NCBI RefSeq assembly: GCF_900996225.1
Contig: NZ_CAAJGL010000011.1
Location: 124,001 to 188,000, forward strand
Source of the DNA: Paraburkholderia sp. BCC1884
GTDB lineage: Bacteria > Pseudomonadota > Gammaproteobacteria > Burkholderiales > Burkholderiaceae
Direction of reading: 5' to 3'
DNA: 64,000 bases
Shown here: piece by piece, positions 54,369 through 63,318 of the stretch
How the letters are laid out: each line of letters opens with the position of its first letter
Numbering within the stretch: the stretch's first letter is position 1
The notes under the pieces: model-generated
Told to the model about the DNA's origin: nothing
The model's database searches: none
Seen by the model: the letters and a program-made list of their open reading frames with translations, nothing else
Position numbers and translations under genes: made by a program

Positions 54369-55160
54369 ATGGGCGCAGTTCCGAGCCACGCGTTTGTCCG
54401 CAATCTCGACGATGCCATCCTGCCCGACCTGTGGCGCCGGCGCACTCGGTTGTCCAACGACGAAATGGTGTCGATGGTCGAACTGGTCAAGCGCGCACTG
54501 CGCACCTATCACCCGCTCGAGTTGCAGGCACTCGGCGAAGATAAGGAAGAACTCGTCGCGCAGTTCATCTACGCCAAAGTCCTGCGCCTCGCGCCCGGTC
54601 ACACCGAAACCAACGCCTGTGCCGAGAGCGCGCCGTCCAACGGCTTTGCCCTGTGCGCCTATTTCCGCCGCTATCTGATCGACTGCCTGCGCAGCGCCGG
54701 CCATCAGCGCAACGTGTCGATGGAAAACGAAGGCATGGCGCAGGAAATCGATCTGCACGCGCATGCGCTCGAAGATCCGGTGGAAAGCGTGCTGCTGCAA
54801 TACGGCCTCGACGAACAGCGCGTGCGCGGCGCGGCGCGCGACTTTATCGACAGTCTCGACGAACCCGAGCGCATCGTGCTGGCGGGCAGCCTCGGCTGGT
54901 GCTCGGAAGGCAAAGGAGGTTTGTCGGCAGTCGCGGCTCAGCATCGGGTGCCCTCGTATCACTATCGCGCCGTCAAACTCGGCGTCACCATGAAAAAGAC
55001 GGCCGGCGTCGAGGATTTTTCCAATACCAAGATTGGCCGCTGGCTCACGGACGTGCTCGGCATCGAGATCGACATCGACAATCGCGACGCCATTCTGCTC
55101 GCGCTGAACCTGCTCGCCGCCGAATCGAGCGACAGCGAGATGAACGAAGCCGCCGCGTAA
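54369..55160 (+). CDS. Unknown protein, distantly sigma-70-like
   Basis: A 263-residue cytoplasmic protein I do not recognise as a named family. Two parts resemble sigma factor regions: 'FALCAYFRRYLIDCLRSAGHQR' (~residues 95-116) looks like region 2.2/2.3 ('LIDxLR'), and 'ESVLLQYGLDEQRV..FIDSLDEPERIVLAGSLG..GGLSAVAAQHRVPSYHYRAVKLGVTMKK' (~138-215) looks like region 4 with a helix-turn-helix. A further ~45 residues follow. Perfect GGAGG lies five bases before the ATG. It is flanked by a hybrid kinase (divergent) and the GMC-hydrolase fusion (same strand, behind a terminator). Similarity was judged by eye only. Confidence 0.6.
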   Translation: MGAVPSHAFVRNLDDAILPDLWRRRTRLSNDEMVSMVELVKRALRTYHPLELQALGEDKEELVAQFIYAKVLRLAPGHTETNACAESAPSNGFALCAYFRRYLIDCLRSAGHQRNVSMENEGMAQEIDLHAHALEDPVESVLLQYGLDEQRVRGAARDFIDSLDEPERIVLAGSLGWCSEGKGGLSAVAAQHRVPSYHYRAVKLGVTMKKTAGVEDFSNTKIGRWLTDVLGIEIDIDNRDAILLALNLLAAESSDSEMNEAAA

Positions 55161-55192
55161 CCGATCAGCGCGCAAGCACGGTGCGAGCGCCG

Positions 55193-55241
55193 CGTACGTG
55201 AGCGGATTGCTTCGCGCGCCACGTACGATGCGCCTTTTTTT
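55193..55241 (+). terminator. Terminator after the sigma-like gene
   Basis: Stem CGTACGTG/CACGTACG with outer GCGC pairs, a 19-base loop, and seven or eight T. Confidence 0.65.
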
Positions 55242-55360
55242 GTGATTGCATATTACCTACGATAAAAAAGCCGCGATGACCGGCCGTCTTTCCTCTGACG
55301 TTATACCAACGTCCTGTTTCAATTCCCCGCATTGCATTCCAGACAGACGAGGTGGTCTCG

Positions 55361-58300
55361 ATGAACCGCTTATCCAGCGTCGCGACGGCGATCCAGGCGC
55401 ATTACGAGGTGCTCGTGGTGGGTTCCGGCTATGGCGGCGCGATTGCCGCAAGCCGCATGGCGCGGGCCGGCCGTAGCGTCTGCGTGCTCGAACGCGGACG
55501 CGAATTCATGGCCGGCGAGTATCCGCGCGACGCTTTTCACGGCGCCGCGCAGATCCAGTACAACCTCGCCGACCATCACCTCGGCTCGCCACTGGCGTTG
55601 CTCGAAGTGCATGTGAACGATGACATCAATGCCGTGGTCGGCTGCGGACTCGGCGGTACCTCGCTCATCAACGCGAATGTCGCGCTCGAAGCCGATCCTC
55701 GGCTCTGGGACGATCCGCGCTGGCCCGCCGCGCTGCGTGCCGACAAGGACGGCCGCGACACCGGCTACACGCGGGCGCGGGCGATGCTGCAACCGTCGCC
55801 CGTCCCCCAGGATTTTCCGACTCTGCCGAAATTGCAGGCGCTCGAGAAATCGGCGCAGGCGCTCGGCATGGAAGACCGCTTCAGCCGTCCGCCGATCACC
55901 GTCACTTTCGAGAACCGCATCAACGCCGCCGGCGTCGAGCAGAAGGCTTGCGTCGGTTGCGGCGATTGCAATTCGGGCTGCAATTACGACGCGAAGAATT
56001 CGACCCACATGAACTATCTGCCCGACGCCGTCGCCCACGGCGCGCAGATTTTCACGGGCGCCGCAGTCCATTCGGTGGTGCGCAACGCGGCCACGCAAAA
56101 ATGGACGGTGGGTTATCAGCTAGTGCGGCTCGGCCGCGAAATCTACGACGCGCCCGATCTGTTCGTCAGCGCCGATATCGTTATCGTGTCGGCCGGCACG
56201 ATCGGCTCGACAGCGCTGCTGCTGCGCTCGCGCGAGTTGGGCCTGCACGTCTCCGACGCGCTCGGCACGCATTTCACCAGCAACGGCGACGTGCTCTCCT
56301 TCGCCTATAACACCGACGTGCCGATCAACGGCGTCGGCTGGGGCACGCACCCACCGGGCGAGATTGCGCCGGTGGGACCGACCATCACGGGTCTTATCGA
56401 TCATCGCAACACGGAGAACGTGCGCGATGGTTTCGTCATCGAAGAAGGCTCGCTCGCCGGGGCGGTCGGCGAGGGACTTCTGGCGGCGTTCGGTGCCGTC
56501 GCGCCGGAGTTGGGCGTCGACGTCGGCGGCCCACGCTCGTTTCACGACAAGCTCGCCTACGACGCACGGGTCATCGAGAGCGTGCTGCGCGGCCCGTATC
56601 ACGGCGCGCTCAACCACACGCAAAGCTATCTGGTGATGGCGCACGACGACGAAAAGGGCAAAATTTCCGTGGACGCCAAGGGCCAGCCGCGTATCGACTG
56701 GAAAAACGCAGCCGGGCAACCGATCTACCAGACAGTGCAGAACGTCCTCATGCAGGCGACGGTCCCGCTCGGCGGCAAGTATCTGCGCAATCCGATCACC
56801 ACGAAGATCCTCGGCAATCGCACCGTCACCGTGCATCCGCTCGGCGGCTGCGGCATGGGCGAGGACGCCGAGCACGGCGTGATCGACCATATGGGCCGCG
56901 TGTTCAGCGATGCCACGGGCAACGCCGTGCACGACGGCCTGTATGTGATGGACGGCGCGGTCATGCCGATATCGCTCGGCGTCAATCCGCTGCTGACCAT
57001 TTCGGCGTTGGCCGAACGCAACTGCGCGCTGCTCGCGGCCGAGTACGGGTGGAATATCGACTACGCGTCGAGCGGCGCCGGCAGCGCGCCGCCTCAGCGG
57101 AAGATCGGCCTGCGTTTCACCGAAACCATGGTCGGCACCTACACGCCCGCCGTCGCCGGTCAGGTCGCCACCAGTCCGATCGAATTCACGCTGACCGTCG
57201 AATCCGACGACCTCGCCGAGCTGATCGGCAATCCGGATCATCTGGCGCAAACCGCCGGTACGTTGACCTGTGCGGCGCTGTCGGCGCAACCCATGACGAT
57301 CTCGCACGGCACCTTCAATCTCTTCATCGTGAATCAGTCGGACGTGGACGAGCGCAACATGAATTACCGCATGACGCTCAGCTCCACCGAAGGCAAGACG
57401 TACTATCTGAGCGGCAAAAAAATCATCACGCGCTCCTCACCGATCAATCTTTGGACGCAAACCAATACGATGTATGCCGAGATTCGTGACTCGGCGCTCG
57501 CGGATGCACCCGTGATCGGCACCGCGACGCTGATCATCACGCCGGAGAATTTCCTCAGGCAGCAACGCACGCTCGAAGTAACCAATACGCCCGACCTGAA
57601 AACGCGGCTCGAATGGACCTTGAAGTTCGGCAAGTTTTTTGCGGGCGTCCTCTTCACGGAATACGGCGGCGTGGCCGCGCCGCTGCAGTTTTTCGACACC
57701 GAAGCGCAGCCGCGCCTCAAGCGCGCATTACGCGCGCCGGCACCGCAAATCGTCTTCTTCAATACGCCCGATGGGACGATGCTGAAGCTCACGCGTTTCA
57801 ACGACCCGACGAAAAAAGCCGGACGACCGCTGCTGCTGATTCACGGTTCAGGCGTATCGAGCCGCATTTTTTCCACCGACCTGATCGGCACCAACCTGGT
57901 CGAATACCTGCATGCAGGCGGCTACGACGTGTGGCTCCTGGATCTGCGCGTCAGCATCGAATTGCCGAGCGTGCTCGTGCCGACCAATGTGGACAAAGTG
58001 GCCCGCGAGGACATTCCGGGCGCTGTCGCCAAAGTACGCGAGTTGACCGGTGCGGCGGAGATTCAGGTGGTGGGCCACTGCATGGGCGGGCTTGCGCTGA
58101 GTATGGCGCTGCTCGACGGACTCAAAGGCGTGCGCTCGGCGGTGATTTCGCAGGTCTCGGCGCATCCCGTGCCGGGGACACTCGAGAAGATCAAGTGCGG
58201 TCTGCATATCCCCGGCATCATGGACTTTCTCGGCGTGCGCGATCTGACTGCCTACACCAGGGACGATTCGTGGCCCGCCAATCTGCTCGACGAAGCACTG

Positions 58301-58771
58301 CGGCTCTATCCGCTCGATCACGACGAAGGCTGCGGCAATCCGATCTGTCATCGGGCGACCTTTTTATACGGCCTGCTCTACGAACACGCGAAATTAAGCG
58401 AGACGCTGCATTCGAATTTGCAGGAATTGCTCGGCGTACACGACGTCGGCGTGTTCAAGCATCTGGCCGCGATGGTGCGTGCCGGTCATGTAGTCGATGC
58501 CGAAGGTCGCGACGTCTATTTGACCGGCTCCGACGGCATGCGAGGATTGGAGGGGATGCGTCTGCCGATCGGCTTTATCCATGGCGAGAAAAATGAAACC
58601 TATGTGCCGAAAAGCACCGAACTCACCTACGCGTTACTGACGAGTCAGTTTCCCGAGCAACCCTACGAACGGCACATCATTCCGGGCTATGGACACATCG
58701 ACTGCATTTTCGGCAAAGACGCTTCGGTGGATGTTTATCCGGTGATCGCGAAGTATCTGGACGCGCATTGA
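55361..58771 (+). CDS. GMC oxidoreductase fused to a Cys-nucleophile alpha/beta hydrolase
   Basis: A 1136-residue fusion. Residues ~1-565 are a cholesterol-oxidase-like GMC oxidoreductase: FAD motif 'VVGSGYGGA' (19-27), a four-cysteine motif 'CVGCGDCNSGC' (C197, C200, C203, C207), and the C-terminal GMC motifs 'HPLGGCGMGEDAEHGVIDHMGRVFS' and 'DGAVMPISLGVNPLLTISALAER'. Residues ~570-790 form a beta-rich domain seen with such enzymes. From ~800 an alpha/beta hydrolase follows ('LLLIHGSGVSSRIF') whose elbow is 'VVGHCMGGLAL', so the nucleophile is Cys907, as in PHA synthases; the His is in 'IPGYGHID'. Start at ATG 55361 (GAGG eight bases before); a GTG lies nine bases upstream. Substrate unknown; sterol-like or long-chain alcohols fit the family. 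Confidence 0.88.
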   Translation: MNRLSSVATAIQAHYEVLVVGSGYGGAIAASRMARAGRSVCVLERGREFMAGEYPRDAFHGAAQIQYNLADHHLGSPLALLEVHVNDDINAVVGCGLGGTSLINANVALEADPRLWDDPRWPAALRADKDGRDTGYTRARAMLQPSPVPQDFPTLPKLQALEKSAQALGMEDRFSRPPITVTFENRINAAGVEQKACVGCGDCNSGCNYDAKNSTHMNYLPDAVAHGAQIFTGAAVHSVVRNAATQKWTVGYQLVRLGREIYDAPDLFVSADIVIVSAGTIGSTALLLRSRELGLHVSDALGTHFTSNGDVLSFAYNTDVPINGVGWGTHPPGEIAPVGPTITGLIDHRNTENVRDGFVIEEGSLAGAVGEGLLAAFGAVAPELGVDVGGPRSFHDKLAYDARVIESVLRGPYHGALNHTQSYLVMAHDDEKGKISVDAKGQPRIDWKNAAGQPIYQTVQNVLMQATVPLGGKYLRNPITTKILGNRTVTVHPLGGCGMGEDAEHGVIDHMGRVFSDATGNAVHDGLYVMDGAVMPISLGVNPLLTISALAERNCALLAAEYGWNIDYASSGAGSAPPQRKIGLRFTETMVGTYTPAVAGQVATSPIEFTLTVESDDLAELIGNPDHLAQTAGTLTCAALSAQPMTISHGTFNLFIVNQSDVDERNMNYRMTLSSTEGKTYYLSGKKIITRSSPINLWTQTNTMYAEIRDSALADAPVIGTATLIITPENFLRQQRTLEVTNTPDLKTRLEWTLKFGKFFAGVLFTEYGGVAAPLQFFDTEAQPRLKRALRAPAPQIVFFNTPDGTMLKLTRFNDPTKKAGRPLLLIHGSGVSSRIFSTDLIGTNLVEYLHAGGYDVWLLDLRVSIELPSVLVPTNVDKVAREDIPGAVAKVRELTGAAEIQVVGHCMGGLALSMALLDGLKGVRSAVISQVSAHPVPGTLEKIKCGLHIPGIMDFLGVRDLTAYTRDDSWPANLLDEALRLYPLDHDEGCGNPICHRATFLYGLLYEHAKLSETLHSNLQELLGVHDVGVFKHLAAMVRAGHVVDAEGRDVYLTGSDGMRGLEGMRLPIGFIHGEKNETYVPKSTELTYALLTSQFPEQPYERHIIPGYGHIDCIFGKDASVDVYPVIAKYLDAH

Positions 58772-58992
58772 CCGCAGCTCGATGCCGCATTGAGTCGATT
58801 CGACAGGCGCGTGCACACCACGCGCGGCCTTCCGATTACTATCCCGGCACCCGCCTGGTGAACCGGTTGCGGGTGCGTCTCCAGCGGCCCTCATGTATCG
58901 TACGTATGACGGCTCTACCGGCGCGGCCGGTGATCCCGTCGTTACCTTCTCCTTCTGCCTGACTTTTCCATTCGACCGTCACGTTCAATTTC

Positions 58993-59775
58993 ATGAAATC
59001 CTTTTTCCTGCCGCTGTTCACCGCTGGTTTGCTGGGCTGCGCCGTCGCCACTCCAACCGTGCAGGCAGCCGAGCTGCGCGTCATGAGTTCAGGCGGATTC
59101 ACCGCCGCCTACAAACTGCTCGGCCCCAGGTTCACGCAATCCACCGGCAACACGCTCGACACCATCCTCGGGCCGTCGATGGGCAAATCGCCCGAAGCCA
59201 TTCCGAACCGGCTTGAACGCGGCGAACCCGCGGACGTGGTCATCATGGTCGGTTACGCGCTCGACGATCTCATCAAGCAAGGCAAGGTCATTCCAGGCTC
59301 GCGCGTCGAACTGGCCGATTCGCGCATCGGCATGTCGGTGCGCGACGGCGCAGCGAAGCCGGATATCAGTTCCGTGGCGGCGCTGAAGGACACCCTGCTT
59401 CACGCGAGGTCGATTGCCTATTCCGACAGCGCAAGTGGCGTGTATATCGAACGCGAGCTGTTCAAGCGGCTGGGCATCGAGGATCAGGTGAAGGGCAAGG
59501 CGAAGATGATTCCGAAGATCCCGGTGGCCTCGGTGGTGGCCAACGGCGACTATGAAGTCGGCTTTCAGCAGGTCAGCGAATTATTGCCGGTGCCCGGCGC
59601 TTCGTTCGTCGGCAAGATTCCGGAGTCGGTGCAATCCGTGACACGTTACGCCGCCGGCATTCCGGTGGGCGCACCGCATCCGCAGGAAGCGAAGGCGCTG
59701 CTCGACTATCTGGCCTCGCCGGCCGCGCAAGCCGACGTCCGCTCCACTGGAATGGACTCGGTGACAACGCATTGA
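58993..59775 (+). CDS. ModA-like periplasmic substrate-binding protein (orphan)
   Basis: A 260-residue exported protein: signal peptide 'FLPLFTAGLLGCAVATPTVQA', then a type II binding-protein core with 'LRVMSSGGFTAAYKLLGPRFTQSTGNTLDTILGPSMG', 'GEPADVVIMVGYALDDLIKQGKV', 'DSASGVYIERELFKRLGI' and 'EVGFQQVSELL'. This pattern is the molybdate-binding-like family (extracellular solute-binding, ModA relative), many members of which bind organic or oxyanion ligands. No permease or ATPase gene is adjacent. It ends 7 bp before the convergent FAD dehydrogenase gene. Confidence 0.85.
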   Translation: MKSFFLPLFTAGLLGCAVATPTVQAAELRVMSSGGFTAAYKLLGPRFTQSTGNTLDTILGPSMGKSPEAIPNRLERGEPADVVIMVGYALDDLIKQGKVIPGSRVELADSRIGMSVRDGAAKPDISSVAALKDTLLHARSIAYSDSASGVYIERELFKRLGIEDQVKGKAKMIPKIPVASVVANGDYEVGFQQVSELLPVPGASFVGKIPESVQSVTRYAAGIPVGAPHPQEAKALLDYLASPAAQADVRSTGMDSVTTH

Positions 59776-59782
59776 GATAGCA

Positions 59783-61195
59783 TCAAAAAAGCTTGCCCGG
59801 ATTCAGGATGCCATGCGGGTCGAGCGCGCGTTTGATCGCGGCCATCGCGGCCAACTCCGCGGGCGAGCGCGAGATCGGCAGGAACGCGCGCTTGAGCAGC
59901 CCGATGCCATGTTCGGCCGACACCGATCCATGCAGCGGCCCAAGCATCTCGTACACGAACGCGTAGACCGCATGATGATCGACGCCGGGGATCGAATGGC
60001 CGTCCACCGTCACGTGCAGATTCGAATCGCCGATATGCCCGAAGAAATACGACGCATTGCCGGGCCAGCGCTGATCGAGCGCGGCGCGGCAACGGTCGAC
60101 GAACGCGCCGATCCCGCCGATCGGCAGACTCACGTCGAAGTTGATCGCATCGAGCCGCACGGGAAACTCCGCCGTGCATTCGCGAATCGCCCACAACGCT
60201 CGCACATCGGCGACCGATTGAGCGATCACCGCGTCGCGGATCGCGCCCGCGTCGAGCGCTTCGGTCAGCGCGGCGGAAAAGCGCTCGCCGTCATCGCCCG
60301 GATCGAAGCTCGCGTGTTCTATCAGCGCGTACAGCGGATGCGCGTCGGCAAACGGCGAACGCGTACCGGTCAGCTTCACGCCGAAATCGTAGAAGTCCGG
60401 CCACATGATCTCGAACGCACCGATGTCATTGCCAAAGCGCGTCGCCAGACGGCGTAGCAAGCTCACCGCCGCGTCGTAACCGTCGAGCGCGACCAGCGCC
60501 GTGTGCCGCGCCGCCCGCTGCGGATGAAGCCGCAACACCGCGCGCGTGATCACGCCGAGCGTGCCTTCGGAACCGATGAACCAGTGCTTCAGGTCGTAGC
60601 CGGTATTGTTCTTGACCATCTTGCCGAGCGAAGTCAGCACGTCGCCATTGGCGAGCACCACTTCGAGCCCCAGCACCTGATCGCGTGCAGTGCCCGACTG
60701 GATCACGCGGTTGCCGCCCGCGTTGGTCGCGAGATTGCCGCCGATCTGGCACGAGCCGCGCGCGCCGAGATCGAGCGCGAGTTCGAAGCCGGCTTCCGCG
60801 GCGGCCTCCTGGGCCGCCTGCAAGGTCGTGCCGGCCAGAACGGTCAGCGTGGCGGAGGCCGCGTCGAGTTCCTCGATTCCGCTCATGCGTTCGAGCGACA
60901 ACGCGATATCCGCAGCGCGAGCGATCGCGCCGCCCGCGAGGCCGGTCATGCCGCCCTGCGGGACCACCGGTTGATGCGCCGCGTGGCAAATCGCCAGCGC
61001 GCGCGCCACGTCTTGCGTGCTGCGCGGCAATAGCACAGCGGCTGGCCGGGTTGGTGCGTGACGCGTCCAGTCGGTCAGCGCGCGTTCGCTAATTTGTTCG
61101 CCGACGCGCACCGCGTCGTCACCGAGTGCCGCGCGCAATGCATCGAGCGTCGAGGCAAGCGGCGCTGCGCCGATCGCCGGGTTGTTATCTGTCAT
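59783..61195 (-). CDS. FAD-linked 2-hydroxyacid dehydrogenase (GlcD/D2HGDH family)
   Basis: A 470-residue FAD_binding_4/FAD-oxidase C protein. FAD-binding 'VVPQGGMTGLAGGAI', 'ARGSCQIGGNLATNAGGNRVIQSGTARDQVLGLEVVLANG', and the C-terminal 'GHIGDSNLHVTV' and 'SAEHGIGLLKRAFLPISRSPAELAAMAAIKRALDPHGILNPGKLF'. The family oxidises D-2-hydroxy acids such as D-lactate, glycolate or D-2-hydroxyglutarate. It starts with ATGA overlapping the stop of the 2OG-oxygenase gene, so the two are coupled. The products of 2OG oxygenases and uptake of an amino acid by the divergent transporter suggest an amino-acid or hydroxyacid pathway. Confidence 0.9.
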   Translation of the reverse strand: MTDNNPAIGAAPLASTLDALRAALGDDAVRVGEQISERALTDWTRHAPTRPAAVLLPRSTQDVARALAICHAAHQPVVPQGGMTGLAGGAIARAADIALSLERMSGIEELDAASATLTVLAGTTLQAAQEAAAEAGFELALDLGARGSCQIGGNLATNAGGNRVIQSGTARDQVLGLEVVLANGDVLTSLGKMVKNNTGYDLKHWFIGSEGTLGVITRAVLRLHPQRAARHTALVALDGYDAAVSLLRRLATRFGNDIGAFEIMWPDFYDFGVKLTGTRSPFADAHPLYALIEHASFDPGDDGERFSAALTEALDAGAIRDAVIAQSVADVRALWAIRECTAEFPVRLDAINFDVSLPIGGIGAFVDRCRAALDQRWPGNASYFFGHIGDSNLHVTVDGHSIPGVDHHAVYAFVYEMLGPLHGSVSAEHGIGLLKRAFLPISRSPAELAAMAAIKRALDPHGILNPGKLF

Positions 61196-62181
61196 GCGGG
61201 AGTTCCTTGCGTGCCTTCCAGTGCTTTCTTCTTGCGATAACCCATCGAGTCGTTGATCCGACCGAGGATATAGTCGCCCGCGGCGACCGGCTGATACTTG
61301 AGATCCGCGTCGCTCGTGCCCAATTCACGCGGATCGACAAGCGCGCCGTAGGTAGGATCATAAAACGTCGCGATCGAATAGCGCTCGCGCCCCGATGCAT
61401 TGATCACGCGATGCAGCGTGGAACGGAAACGGTCGTTGGTCCAGCGCGCCAGCAGATCGCCCACGTTCACGACGAAGCTGCCTTCGACCGGCGGCGCATC
61501 CACCCACGTGTCGTTGGCGATCTCGCGCACCTGCAGGCCGCCCACCTGATCCTGCCACAGCAAAGTGATGCAACCGTAGTCGGTATGCGGCGCGACGCCG
61601 AACTGATCGTCGTCCGGTTGAGGCGGCTGCGGCGGATAGAAGACCATCTGGGTGCGCTGCATGCGTTTGGCGTAGCGCGGCGCGAAGAAATGTTCATCGA
61701 CACCAAGACTCAGCGCGACCGCGCGCAACAGGTCGGCACCGCACGCAGCAACCGCTTCATAGTAGCCATGAAGCGCGGGACGCAAGGACGGCATGAAGTC
61801 GGGCCAATTGTTCGGCCCGCGCAGCGCCTGACCGGCCAGCACGTCCGGATCGTCCTCGGGCAACTCGAGGCCGATGCTGAAGAACTCCTTGTAGTCGGGA
61901 CGACTGGCCTGGTACATGGTGGCGTCGCCGAGCGCATTGAAACCGCGATGCCGATGATTGACCGCCGCGCGCCGTTTCGTTTCCGCTGGGAACGCAAAGA
62001 AACCGCGCGCCGCCGCGGCCGCTGCATCGATCGTCGTTTGCGGTACGCCGTGATTGACGATATAGAAAAAGCCGATGGTGGTGCACGCCTCGCGAATTTG
62101 CTCCGCCACACGTTGCAAGGCCTGCGGATCGCCCGCGCCCACGCCGGCGAGATCGATGATCGGAATGCGGGTCATGGACAT
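61192..62181 (-). CDS. 2-oxoglutarate/Fe(II) oxygenase, isopenicillin-N-synthase type
   Basis: A 329-residue oxygenase with DIOX_N (~5-120: 'IPIIDLAGV', 'CTTIGFFYIVNHGVP') and the 2OG-FeII C-terminal domain. The iron triad is H199-x-D201 ('APHTDYG') and H257 ('STLHRVI'); the 2OG-binding R267-Y-S269 ('RERYSIATFYDP') is intact. The ATG at 62181 has AGGAG seven bases before. First gene of an operon with the FAD dehydrogenase (4-bp overlap). Substrate unknown. Confidence 0.92.
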   Translation of the reverse strand: MSMTRIPIIDLAGVGAGDPQALQRVAEQIREACTTIGFFYIVNHGVPQTTIDAAAAAARGFFAFPAETKRRAAVNHRHRGFNALGDATMYQASRPDYKEFFSIGLELPEDDPDVLAGQALRGPNNWPDFMPSLRPALHGYYEAVAACGADLLRAVALSLGVDEHFFAPRYAKRMQRTQMVFYPPQPPQPDDDQFGVAPHTDYGCITLLWQDQVGGLQVREIANDTWVDAPPVEGSFVVNVGDLLARWTNDRFRSTLHRVINASGRERYSIATFYDPTYGALVDPRELGTSDADLKYQPVAAGDYILGRINDSMGYRKKKALEGTQGTPA

Positions 62182-62273
62182 CGTGTAGCTCCTGGAAGTG
62201 CCGGGTCTATCCACTGACGAAAGTGCTGCGACGACCGTCTGCAAGGAGAGGATCGCACTCGCGCCTTGCAGTT

Positions 62274-62284
62274 GTATATACCGC
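62274..62284. promoter_or_regulatory. GTATATAC box, left arm
   Basis: GTATATACCGC, containing the self-palindrome GTATATAC. It pairs as an inverted repeat with the box at 62370-62380. Confidence 0.5.
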
Positions 62285-62369
62285 CAAAAGCGCTACCGCA
62301 AGTTGCAGGACGAGCCTGCACGCCAGGGCTTTTCTCTACCCGCGCGTTTATTTATTTCGCGTAAAAAAC

Positions 62370-62380
62370 GCGGTATATAC
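62370..62380. promoter_or_regulatory. GTATATAC box, right arm
   Basis: GCGGTATATAC, an exact inverted copy of the box at 62274-62284, 85 bp away in the same divergent promoter region and 77 bp before the ABC binding-protein gene. TATATAC may also serve as -10. Confidence 0.5.
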
Positions 62381-62457
62381 TGCCTCGCATGACTCGCGCC
62401 GAGCCCGGCTTGTGAACCGTTTTTTGCGCGGCACCGCTTTGCCAACTGGAGAATCCC

Positions 62458-63285
62458 ATGAGCATCCTTGCAGGCTGGAAGTGTCGTCTGGTTATGCTGG
62501 CCTTGTGCGCGACGAGCGTCGCCGCACACGCCGAAGATCAACTCGCCAAAGTGAAGAAAGCCGGCGAACTGGTGGTCGGCACCGAGATGCAATTCGCGCC
62601 GTTCGACTTCCTCGAAAACGGTCAGCAAGCGGGCTTCAACAAGGACCTGTTCGCCGAAGTCGGCAAGGAAATGGGCGTCAAGGTGCGCTTTATCGACCTG
62701 CCGTGGCCGAGCGTACTGCCGGGTCTCGAAGCCGGCAAGTTCGACATGGTCGGCGGCCCGCTCACGGTCACCAAGGCCCGCATGGAGCGCTACACGTACA
62801 CGCTGCCGATCGCGGACGCCACCGACGCGCTGCTCAAACGCGCGAACGATGCGTCGGTCAAGCAATCGTCGGACATTGCCGGCAAGACGGTCGGCGCGGG
62901 CAAAGGTTCGGCGCAGCTCGATCAGCTGAAGACCTACGTCGCCACCTTGCCGAAGCCGCCTGAAATCCGCGAATACGTCGACAACAATCAGGCTTACGCC
63001 GACCTTGCGGCTGGCCGCATCGCGGCCGTCGCCAACTCGATGACCAACATCGCGTATGTGGCCAAGCAGCGTCCGGAAGCGTTCGCCGTGGTGCAGCCGC
63101 CGTTCGGCGCGAAGGTCTACTTCGCTTACTGCCTGCGCAAGGACGCCGACAGCAAACCGCTCGCCGACGCCTTCAATGCCGCGCTCGTGAAGATGAATAA
63201 AGACGGACGTCTTGCGACGCTGCAGAAGAAATGGTTCGGTGTGGCGATGGACGCGCCGACCACCATGCCGACGCCGAACTACTGA
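62458..63285 (+). CDS. Polar amino acid ABC transporter substrate-binding protein
   Basis: A 275-residue family 3 binding protein: signal peptide ending 'SVAAHA', then 'LVVGTEMQFAPFDFLENGQQAGFNKDLFAEVGKEMGVKVRFIDLPWPSVLPGLEAGKFDMVGGPLTVTKARMERYTYTLP', with the residues that bind the amino-acid alpha-carboxylate and ammonium in the usual order, and 'GKTVGAGKGSAQ'. First gene of an ABC operon (permease 33 bp downstream). Divergent from the 2OG-oxygenase operon, with GTATATAC boxes between. Confidence 0.92.
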   Translation: MSILAGWKCRLVMLALCATSVAAHAEDQLAKVKKAGELVVGTEMQFAPFDFLENGQQAGFNKDLFAEVGKEMGVKVRFIDLPWPSVLPGLEAGKFDMVGGPLTVTKARMERYTYTLPIADATDALLKRANDASVKQSSDIAGKTVGAGKGSAQLDQLKTYVATLPKPPEIREYVDNNQAYADLAAGRIAAVANSMTNIAYVAKQRPEAFAVVQPPFGAKVYFAYCLRKDADSKPLADAFNAALVKMNKDGRLATLQKKWFGVAMDAPTTMPTPNY

Positions 63286-63318
63286 TCGCCGCATCCCGTT
63301 CTATCGACTGCGCCACCC

